Source of the DNA: Brachycybe producta
Taxonomy: Eukaryota; Arthropoda; Diplopoda; Playtdesmida; Andrognathidae
Assembly: GCA_036925085.1 (NCBI GenBank)
Contig: JAUPFP010000035.1
Coordinates: 1,788,356 to 1,852,355 of the forward strand
Length of the DNA: 64,000 bases
Direction: 5' to 3'
Shown here piece after piece: positions 22,575 through 30,919 of the stretch (positions are counted from its first letter, which is position 1; each line of letters opens with the position of its first letter). A model generated the notes under the pieces. The model saw only the letters and a list, made by a program, of their open reading frames with translations. It was not told where the DNA came from and did no database searches. Position numbers and translations under genes: made by a program.

Positions 22575-24570
22575 TCAAATAAATAATTTAATTAATAAAA
22601 ATATCATACCTTTGTCAATTTTCAATTTAGGTAATAAATCATTCCAAAGAGCACAATGATTTGCTCTTGGACCTTTTTTAATTGTGTCACCATCTGACTT
22701 GATTGAAACAAATGTTTGGCTTTCACGGCTGTACTTAGGCCAGACAACTCCTTCGTATGAAGGCACCCTAAAACAAATAATTTAAATATATTAGAAAGAC
22801 TAATAGATGCTTGAACACTATGTGAATTTACCCAAATTTCGCAAAATTTCCAAACGCTTTCATAATTCGATAACTTATTAGAGATTCTTCCTTTGTATAT
22901 TCATCATTTGGTAACAATGGATGTCCAAATACAAAAGAGACATCATCACCATGAGCTACACCTTCCCAAACCGGCCAAAGTGTGTTACTTGGACGATGGT
23001 CAAATTTGAAATAATAAACGTCTAAATTTCTATCCGAAAGTTGATGTCCAAATTCGTTCGCGGGACACACAAAAGAGATGTCACTTAAAAAGTCACCTAA
23101 AAATTTCAATAATCAAAACAAGACAAAAGTCCACTTTAGGTTTCAGCATACAAATATTATTCTGTGTTTAAGAGTAACTTTAAAAAATTAATGAAATGTA
23201 GACATTGTATTATCAATTGACTGAACTAAAAAAAATTTGAAAATTGTTAAAGTTTCAAGAAATAAAATAAATAAGATATAGAATTAGATCTAGTAACTAA
23301 GCAAGAACTTACTTGCAAGCTGAAGATTGGCTTTACCGTCATGAATATCTTCCCAGTTACTGTAAAGATAATGTACCATAATTTTTTGTATTACACTCAA
23401 ATGATTATCTTTCAGAATTGGATTTATTATGTCATCTAAGAGTCCACTGTAACTAACAGTTAGATTTTCCGATTTGGAAAATTCATATTTTAAAGCAGGT
23501 GGAACAAACATGCTGCCTTCATCTCGTGTGACACCAAGAATTATTGAGATATTCTTTCTAATAATCTCTTCATAAAGATTCTCGACGCGATCGGGAAGAA
23601 AGTGTTCATCAATACTTGGCCTGTAATGACCAGTAAAAGATTCTTGAGCGCGATCAAGCAATTCTGCACTAATATTTTTAAGACAAATCATAATTTCATT
23701 AATTGTTGAATTGCAATTTGGATTACAGTTAGTGAAGTTGCTTAGTTTTTCAATAATTGTAAATGAATCGTCTACGGAAGTTAACAGTGCATCATAAACT
23801 ATTGGTGTACCACTCATAAGAATGGCACGATGAAATAGATTACGGCTTTGTGGCAACACCAATAAAAAGCCAACAGAAAAGGAACCAGCACTTTCTCCGA
23901 AAATAGTAACCGATCCTGGATCTCCTCCAAAACTTTCAATGTTATCATGCACCCATTGCAAAGCCATCAACTGGTCTAATAAGCCGGCATTTCCTGGTGC
24001 TTCTGGAGACGAAGAAAACAGATAACCAAAAGCAGCAAGCCGATATTCAGTAGTGACCACAATCACATCATTCGTCACAGCCAGCATGCTGCCATTGTAT
24101 ATTTCCGTCGTGGCAGTTCCACGTATGAAGCCACCACCATAAATATAAAACATGACTGACATTCCAATCCTATTTAAACTGCTACCATTCATAGGTGTTG
24201 AGGTTCCAGGCACATATATATTCAGATAGAGACAATCTTCTGATTCTCTAACACGAAGCGTCCAAGACTTAGATGTACCAACTTGAAAACAGGCATTACG
24301 GTGACGTGTACCATCTAAGGTGCCATTCCAAGAATCAGCTGGAACTGGATGCTTAAATCGCAATTGTCCCACAGGAGGTTTTGCAAATGGGATGCCATGA
24401 AAAACATGCAAGCTCGAATTCAATACTTCCATTGTTTTTCCTCGCACTGGTCCTAGTTTAGTGTTGACAACAGGATGACCAATCTCATGATCAGTTAATT
24501 CTTCCAAATATGTTCCAATAATAACAGACGAAATGATTAACAATAAACTTGTTTTGTAAAAACAATGCAT
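22575..24570 (-). CDS. Cholinesterase-like carboxylesterase, gene 3 (canonical triad)
   Basis: Exons 24570-23313, 23096-22832 and 22767-22575 total 1716 nt, 571 residues. Signal peptide at about 1-22. Oxyanion region YGGG at 144-147, nucleophile Ser227 in the textbook GESAG, acid Glu351 in DEGSMF, and His468 in AHGDD. The choline-site Trp equivalent is at 103, before EDCLYLN. This is the most canonical member of the cluster and expected to be an active secreted esterase. The C-terminus ends in a short hydrophobic run (MIFLLIKLFI), longer than its paralogues and possibly a membrane or GPI-type tail; I cannot decide. Introns are 216 and 64 bp with consensus splice sites. Confidence 0.93.
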
Positions 24571-24950
24571 TGTTTAAATATAAAATGAAATGTTAAACTA
24601 GTAATTGTGTTCCCTTTGGGCAGACTGACCACTTCTCAGCTTGTTTGTTAAGCTTGACCAATAAACAAACTACTGTAACAAGAAAAAACAATATATAAAT
24701 TTTGTTTTTAGTATTAGATATTTATTAGTAAATTAAAATTTAATTTAATTGACCTTTAACTTGAATTTCGGACATTGGTTGAAATTCGGAGACCTTGTGT
24801 CAATGCTTGACGTCATATTTTTTTATTTGAAATTTTAGAACGAAGAAAAGTAGATTTTTCTTACAAATTTTAAACACAAAAGTGACAAAGTCCTCAGTAT
24901 CAACGTCTGATACAGATTATGACAATAAAATGTCGTATCTATCTAATAAC

Positions 24951-25664
24951 TGGTTGGGGCTCACTACAGCTACCAAGACTCACAAGCGCTACTAAGGGGA
25001 GAACAGCTACTTGGGTCACTACAGCTACCAAAAAAATTAATAGACCTTTTGTTCATCAAAAGGGTCACTACAGCTACCAAAAAATAGGGGGACAAAATAT
25101 AGATCTTTTTTTATCACTTTCTCCTCACTACAGCTAAAAAAATTACCCTTTCTCCCTAACCTAACCGAACCTTACCTAATAAAACCTTACCGAACCTTAC
25201 CTAAACGAACCTTAACGATCCTAACCAAAAAAGTACCGATACTAACCGAACCTAACTGATCCTAACCAAACCTAACCGAACCTAACCGATCCTAACCGAA
25301 CCTAACCGATCCTAACCGAACCTAACCGATCCTAACCAAACCTAACCGAACCTAACCGATCCTAACCGAACCTAACCCATCCTAACCGAACCTAACCGAT
25401 CCTAACCAAACCTAACCGAAACTTACCGAACATAATGAAACCTAATCGAACATAATGAAACCTAACAACCGAATGTAATCTAAACTAAACGTATTGATAA
25501 ATAAAAAGGCCTATATTTTTTGGTAGCTGTAGTGACCCTCGGAGCTGTAGTGACCCCTTTGATGAAAAAAGGTCTATATTTTCTTTTTGGTAGCTGTAGT
25601 GACCCTGGTGGCTGTAGTGAGCCTAGTAGCTGTAGTGACCCAGTTAGCTGTAGTGAGCCAGTCC
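24951..25664. mobile_element. hAT-like foldback element with CCTAACC minisatellite core
   Basis: Flanked by the 8-bp direct repeat CTAATAAC (24943-24950, 25665-25672). Both ends carry inverted arrays of a CACTACAGCTACC unit (left) and its complement GGTAGCTGTAGTG (right). Between them, about 25140-25480, is a tandem array of CCTAACCGAA/CCTAACCGAT decamers. No coding capacity. Confidence 0.75.
25140..25480 (+). repeat. CCTAACCGAW decamer array
   Basis: Roughly thirty imperfect copies of a 10-bp unit CCTAACCGA(A/T), often alternating to give a 20-bp period. The CCTAACC core resembles arthropod telomeric (TTAGG)n chemistry but the unit is different, and the array lies inside a transposon-like structure. 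Confidence 0.85.
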
Positions 25665-26322
25665 CTAATAACCTTGTAACAGTGAAAATAGATTCACACT
25701 ATATGGTCAAGGTGGGGTCTGGTTGACCCGGCAGTGGTCAAATATCGTACTATAGATTTTCAATTGAAATCCCTTGTATTTAGAAAGTCGGCGTTCACAC
25801 AAGCGACCATACTCAGATCATGGTTTTCAACAGAAAAAATGACCATGACCGGACCGTGTTAAGACCGGACCGTGTTAAGACCAGCCAGTGTGTAGAGAGA
25901 ATAAATAAATTGCAAAATATTAATTACATGGCAACTACCATCTTAAGTATAGCATATGTTTAGGACTGCCAATGTGACATGTGTACCACCTAATATGACA
26001 GTCATGACGTAATAGATCATAAACACAAACATCATAAAATGTAATTATCACATTTTCGTGTATTTTTTTCTTCTGAAAAGATTTCCTTTGCTATTACTGC
26101 TCAGTGTAATCCAAAGTCTCATTTGCCATGATCTTTAAGGGTGGGGGGGGGGGGGGCGAGGAATCAAGCAAACTATAATATTACAAGAGAAGAAAAATGT
26201 CGATTTTGACACAAGTCATAATTTTGTTGTTATTTTTCTTCTTATTATATGTATTTTAGTCCGTTTAAAAAAAATGAATTATCTCATCAAATGCTTCAAA
26301 GTTAAATGTATACTGAGTGGTG
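25665..26322. other. Distal 5' flank of esterase gene 3
   Basis: No gene seen. Near 26095-26130 is the flank motif CAGTGTAATCCAAAGTCTC, also found upstream of gene 1, so the hAT-like element split an originally continuous flank. A poly-G run lies at 26143-26156. Confidence 0.45.
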
Positions 26323-27119
26323 TGTGGCAACCTGGTCTGCTCAATTTTTAATTTAGATTGAGCAGACGAATTTCCCTATGGTGGTCTGCCTGACAGCTGC
26401 AGTAGGCTGTTAGGTCGGACGCCATTTTGGTGCCAGCAGACCTCTCACCATGAAGTCTATGGGTGAGAGGTCAGAAGTGACCTCTGTCCCCTCCAGGTGG
26501 AGTTGCCTGGAGGTTTCCTGTGGCCTAGTCAACCACAGGATCTGGGCAGTTGGTGGTAGGCTGAACAAGTGACTAGACCTGTGGGTGGAGGTCTGATTGA
26601 CCTCCACTGGCCAGTGCCTCATCTTCTTCTTTTGTGCCTTTGGCCATTAGGCCTTTGTTTATATATTTATGGGGGCTTGGCTGGTAGAAGATTACCAGCC
26701 AAGTTGTGTAAATATTACCACTGTCATCTTATAACCATCTTTTTACGCCGTAAGTGTCATTAAACACTTTTATTTAATCATCACTTGCGTGTGTCGTGTC
26801 TTTTCTTGGGGAGTACCACGAGGGGGTGGGTTTCTGGTTTGGGGAAACGCCACCGTCTTTTTCCGTCCTCTTTCGGCCGGAACTCGTGTCGGCTCGCGGT
26901 AGAACCGGTGTTCTACCGCGATATTCTCGGCGTGGCGGCGTGGTCTTTCGTCGTGTCCGTCGGGAGTGGCTCCGTGGAGCCGGCACAACCCAGGAGCACC
27001 GTGTGGGAGACGGCTACGGGTACGGTCCCGTCCCCGTAAGGAGCCGGTTGCGGTAAGTTTTACGCCGTTTTTGGGGTATCGCTTGCCGGGGTATTGTAAC
27101 GGTCCGGCGGGACGTTACA
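26323..27119 (+). repeat. 5' LTR of element B
   Basis: 797 bp, TGTGGC...GTTACA. A TATA-like TTTATATATTTATG lies near 26660 and ATTAAACAC/TTTATTTAA near 26760-26778 may serve 3' processing. It pairs with 38155-38952. Confidence 0.93.
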
Positions 27120-27121
27120 AT

Positions 27122-27141
27122 TGGTGGAGGCGCCGGGTACC
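27122..27141 (+). other. Primer-binding site of element B
   Basis: TGGTGGAGGCGCCGGGTACC, two bases after the 5' LTR and identical to that of element A, although the LTRs themselves look unrelated. Confidence 0.75.
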
Positions 27142-27229
27142 TGTACCCCGCCTCTCACACGGTGATTTACCGTGAATTCGACCGTTAAGTCGGTCGAATC
27201 ACCGTGCGGTGCGAGTACGTCACTGGGCG

Positions 27230-27672
27230 CGGACTTTGGTCCGTGGGACAGCGGCGGAAACCACCGGTTCACCGTTGTTTTACCGTTGTTTACCGTGGGG
27301 AACGGACTCTGGTCCGTTGTACCGTGGTTAACGGTAAATTTACCGTCGGTTACCGTATTGGTACCGTCGAATTACCGTGGGGCACGGACTACGGTCCGTG
27401 GTACCGTGGTTTTCGGTGGTGTACGGTATTTTACCGCAAGTACACCGTGGTGTACGGACTTTTGTCCGTTGGTCCACGGTAGAAAGTGGTAAAAGGTCTT
27501 TTACCGTGAAGTACACCGTGAGAGACGGACTTTTGTCCGTTATACCGCGGTCGAAACCGGTGAAGTCAAACTCTGACCGTTCTTCACCGTGGGACACGGA
27601 CTTTTGTCCGTGATACCGCGGTTTTGCACGGTCCCATCCGTTCGTAACGGTATTTTACGGACTTTTGTCCGT
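27230..27672 (+). repeat. Leader array of seven hairpins, ~71-bp period
   Basis: Seven ACGGAC...GTCCGT hairpins sit at about 27230, 27302, 27385, 27454, 27525, 27596 and 27657. The last four have the same 16-mer ACGGACTTTTGTCCGT. Spacing is about 60-83 bp, mostly near 71, and intervening DNA is dense in ACCGT/ACGGT. It lies between primer-binding site and gag, where LTR elements keep packaging or translation-control RNA structures. Confidence 0.85.
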
Positions 27673-27749
27673 GAGTTTACCGTTTTCGACGGTGGAAACC
27701 CGAGATCTGGTGGCTTTGTCCGGATTTTACCGTTCATTTACGGTGAAAA

Positions 27750-29525
27750 ATGGAGCCAGCCCCAAAAGTACCGACGGGAGGTCGGGAACTTGGAGTAGAT
27801 GCGGGTTTAGAGTTACGCGGCCGCGTAGTCGACCGTCCTCTTGGAGGGGCAGAAGGCGGTGTGCCTCTGGAGACAGAGGAGCATAGCGGAAGCGTGGACA
27901 GGGATTTCCCAGAGGACTGGGTCACGGTGCGGAAACGGCGCCGTGACGTCCGTCCGGGAGAATACCAGGTGGAAGACAGTAGTTCCGATGGTGATCTCAC
28001 CGGGGAGGACGAGCAGCCACGGCCACTTGTCCAAGTTTCCACCATCGCCCGTCCGGTTGGACGTGGCGATCTGCCCCATAGGGACATGGTGGAAATCCCG
28101 GATGAGACTGCACGTGAGGGCCGGGCCTTTTTGGCCGGGCTATCCGAGCAGCAACTCGTTGAGATTGCGTACGGGATAGATGTCCTTCGGTTGGAAGGAC
28201 GACTGTCCCGGTCATCGGTTGAGCCGAGGGTGGCACCTCGGTTCTCACTGTCGCCCGTGCGTGAAGGCGCACGGGGAGAGGAACCACCGGTACTTCCCCG
28301 GTTGGTGCCTCCGCGGGTAGCACCCAGGCCATCCCCTCGGGGACTTGGCCGGGGAGCTCCTGGTGTGCCCGGACAGCAGCCGAGGGTTCAGATGATGATC
28401 CCCTCGGAAGCTGAGTCGGTGTCTGACGTTTCGGGGAACCGGAGCAGGCAACCTCGCAGGGTTAGCGCCGCTGCTTGGACGCCCGCTCCAGTGGTTCCAG
28501 CGGAGGTTCAGGCATTCGGGTTCTTTAACCCGGTCCACTCTTTTGCTCGTTACGACGGCAGAGAGGACTTGACGCCTTTTCTCCGCAAGTTCGAAGCGAA
28601 AGCCCGAGCTCAGCGCTGGACGGACGAGTCCCGATGCAGTTTCTTTACATTTCTGCTGGACGGTCCGGTGGAAGAGTACTACGCCACGTTGGTGGAAACT
28701 CTTCCGGACCTGACCTGGACTGAGCTGAAGGATGCTATGCGTAGCCGCTTCAGCACAAGCAATCAGGCTCGCCTCTGTTTCGGGGAATACGAATCCATGA
28801 AACAGGGGGCTACCGAGTCTGTACAGGCATTCTACTGGCGGTTCTTGGAACTGTCCGACCGAGTGTCTCCGGGCGAAGACGAGAGCTGTCGGCTCATTCG
28901 CTTCAAACGGAAACTCCAGACGGCCATCACTGATCAGTTGATCGGTTGTAAGGCCGGTACGGTGGAGGCATATGCCCGAAAGGCACGGCTGGTTGAGGCC
29001 GATTTGCTTCTGGTAGGTAAATTACCTACCCGTACAAGAGGGGTTCCTCAGGACCGGGCTAACGCTCCGTCCTCCGGAACCACGGCTAGCTCTGGGAGCT
29101 CTGCCAAGGCGTCATCTTCGAGCCAAACGGGTGCGAAGGCTGCTGCACCGTCCAAGTCGAACAAAACAGGAGCCAAGACCGGAGGCAAGAAGAAGAAGCA
29201 GGCAGGCTCTGGCGGAGGTCAGCCGGCGGCAACGCCTCGTGGTACGGACCGTACGGGAGATTCACTCCGGCGACTAGGTCCTTGCTTCGGGTGTAACCAG
29301 ATGGGTCACCTGAGGAAGGATTGTCCGAAGGCTGCGGCCAAAGGGCAAGTTGCCAGAGTGGTGCCTGACGAGAGTCAGGGCCTCCAGCCAACCGCTGGCG
29401 TTGCGCCAGTTTGGCTGGAGGGTCGTAAGTACCTGGCCACCGTTCACGATGGCCAGTTCTACTATCGACTCGTGGAGGACGAGGAGAGATCCTCGTTAAA
29501 CCGCCGCCGGTCGCCACCGAACTGA
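27750..29525 (+). CDS. gag: Gag of element B
   Basis: 591 residues from the first ATG after the hairpin leader. The central region resembles Gypsy gag capsid (FFNPVHSFARYDG..DLTPFLRKF..., then LRSRFS..NQ). The C-terminal part has a Lys/Gly-rich segment followed by one CCHC zinc knuckle, CFGCNQMGHLRKDC, at about residues 511-524. The stop at 29523-29525 lies in the loop of the putative frameshift hairpin. Confidence 0.9.
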   Translation: MEPAPKVPTGGRELGVDAGLELRGRVVDRPLGGAEGGVPLETEEHSGSVDRDFPEDWVTVRKRRRDVRPGEYQVEDSSSDGDLTGEDEQPRPLVQVSTIARPVGRGDLPHRDMVEIPDETAREGRAFLAGLSEQQLVEIAYGIDVLRLEGRLSRSSVEPRVAPRFSLSPVREGARGEEPPVLPRLVPPRVAPRPSPRGLGRGAPGVPGQQPRVQMMIPSEAESVSDVSGNRSRQPRRVSAAAWTPAPVVPAEVQAFGFFNPVHSFARYDGREDLTPFLRKFEAKARAQRWTDESRCSFFTFLLDGPVEEYYATLVETLPDLTWTELKDAMRSRFSTSNQARLCFGEYESMKQGATESVQAFYWRFLELSDRVSPGEDESCRLIRFKRKLQTAITDQLIGCKAGTVEAYARKARLVEADLLLVGKLPTRTRGVPQDRANAPSSGTTASSGSSAKASSSSQTGAKAAAPSKSNKTGAKTGGKKKKQAGSGGGQPAATPRGTDRTGDSLRRLGPCFGCNQMGHLRKDCPKAAAKGQVARVVPDESQGLQPTAGVAPVWLEGRKYLATVHDGQFYYRLVEDEERSSLNRRRSPPN

Positions 29526-29540
29526 GTGGTGTGCGACCGG
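29495..29540 (+). promoter_or_regulatory. Putative -1 ribosomal frameshift signal, gag-pro of element B
   Basis: The heptamer GTTAAAC (29495-29501) is in gag phase G TTA AAC. After five bases an arm at 29507-29518 (CCGGTCGCCACC) pairs with 29528-29540 (GGTG, one bulged T, GCGACCGG): twelve pairs and a 9-base loop containing the gag TGA. The protease frame is -1 relative to gag and open here. GTTAAAC is a known functional slippery site in equine arteritis virus. Confidence 0.82.
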
Positions 29541-30913
29541 TAAAGCTTCAAAGCTCAGGTGCCTGTCACGGTCTGAGCTCTGAACGAGGGACGTACCTCC
29601 GGGCGGTCTCCAAATATGTGGATGTCCTGCGGAAGGCAGGGGTGCCTCTGGCGAGGTCTGCGGACCCAGAAATTACCCAGTGGGTATTTCCATCGCCATG
29701 CTCCACATTGGAGGCCGTGTGCAGCCAGCTTGATCGCTGGTTTGCCCCCTCACCCTACATGCCTAGTGGTGAGGTGCTGGATCGTGCGATCATCGAGCAG
29801 GCGGGAGGAGTTGGTGTGCCCATACCTCCCGTGGTGCCTGGGGAGTCTCTGGTTTGTGAGACTGAGCCCCAGTCTTCTGCACGTCTGGGATTACCGTCCG
29901 GTGTGGACAGTAAGGTGGACGGGAGGCAGAAGATCGATGGTGGGAGCCCGCGGGTTCCCATCCCTGAGCTTCAGAGCCGGGCCTACGATGTAGGTTCACC
30001 GAGGGTGTGGGTGTCGATAGGCGATCGTCTGTTGGAGATGATCGTAGACACCGGGGCCGACGTGTCGGTCCTAAGCATTACGGCGGCACGAGTGATGGAG
30101 TTGCCTATAGAGGAACTGGCGGTTCCTTCATTCCTGCTTGGAATGGGTGGGCACTCCATCGAGGTAGTAGGGGTCACAAATGTGGAATTGACCATCCACA
30201 AGAAAACCATCAAGGTGCCTCTCCTTTTGGTGAAAGGAGAGGGCGAAGCGTTGTTGGGCGTTGATCACGCCTCACGTTTCGGCTTGATGGTTGATATCGT
30301 GCACCGGAAGGTTTACTTCCGGGAGGATGTCTGGACGGCACATCCAGACGTCCTCCAAGCTGCATTCACCGATCGAGCGCTTGCAGAACCAAGGGAGGTG
30401 GAAGCAATTCCATCGCCGATACCAGGGGCTTTGCCTCAGGGACGGCAACTCCCAGTGGATCCGCCGGCACTCGAGCAGGTTGACGGGTGGGTGAACGTTG
30501 TTTCACCAGAGCTGCCCGAGACCAGAACCTCTATCGGGCGCGGAGAAGTTTGTTCTCTGCGACTGAGGGAGACTGTCTGGCTACCAGCCCACGTACGACG
30601 TGTTGTATCCGTGACGTTGGTAGAGCATGCCGGCCCTGGCCAGCTGCTTCTCGTGGAGCCGCACCAGAAAGCCTTAGGTGGACGTGGTGTGTTAGCAGTG
30701 GCAGGTATCGCCGCAGCTAACCGGCTTGGCACGTACGATATCTGGCTTGAGAACGTGGGAGAGGCACCTATTGCCCTGGAAACAGGAGAGGGTGTAGCCA
30801 CGGCTCAAGCTGTGGAGGCTGCCATTGTGGTAGGGCTGGAAGAGCCGTCTAAGTTGAGAGGGGAGACCCCACTCAGAGGACGGTTCGACCAGGGAAGTCC
30901 TCGTCTAAGTTGA
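29501..30913 (+). CDS. pro: Protease frame (Pro) of element B
   Basis: Read from the frameshift, 470 residues. A retropepsin-like aspartic protease with active-site DTGADVSVL near 30049, followed by flap-like GMGGHS and the LLGVD segment near 30250. There is no ATG near its start, so expression as a Gag-Pro fusion is expected. It ends at a TGA (30911-30913) overlapping the pol frame, which is again -1. A separate pro frame between gag and pol is less usual in Gypsy elements than a fused pol. Confidence 0.85.
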   Translation, partial: PPPVATELSGVRPVKLQSSGACHGLSSERGTYLRAVSKYVDVLRKAGVPLARSADPEITQWVFPSPCSTLEAVCSQLDRWFAPSPYMPSGEVLDRAIIEQAGGVGVPIPPVVPGESLVCETEPQSSARLGLPSGVDSKVDGRQKIDGGSPRVPIPELQSRAYDVGSPRVWVSIGDRLLEMIVDTGADVSVLSITAARVMELPIEELAVPSFLLGMGGHSIEVVGVTNVELTIHKKTIKVPLLLVKGEGEALLGVDHASRFGLMVDIVHRKVYFREDVWTAHPDVLQAAFTDRALAEPREVEAIPSPIPGALPQGRQLPVDPPALEQVDGWVNVVSPELPETRTSIGRGEVCSLRLRETVWLPAHVRRVVSVTLVEHAGPGQLLLVEPHQKALGGRGVLAVAGIAAANRLGTYDIWLENVGEAPIALETGEGVATAQAVEAAIVVGLEEPSKLRGETPLRGRFDQGSPRLS

Positions 30914-30919
30914 GAGGGG
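30846..30919 (+). repeat. 18-bp direct repeat at the pro-pol junction
   Basis: CGTCTAAGTTGAGAGGGG occurs at 30846-30863 and again at 30902-30919, 56 bp apart. The second copy contains the pro stop codon. Fifty-six bases are not a multiple of three, so the segment between the repeats sets the relative frame of pro and pol. Confidence 0.9.

Noticed and set aside
26410-27056. Frames of 64-90 codons repeated at 38242-38889
   Set aside because: They are within the LTRs of element B, on both strands, and are repeat-derived.
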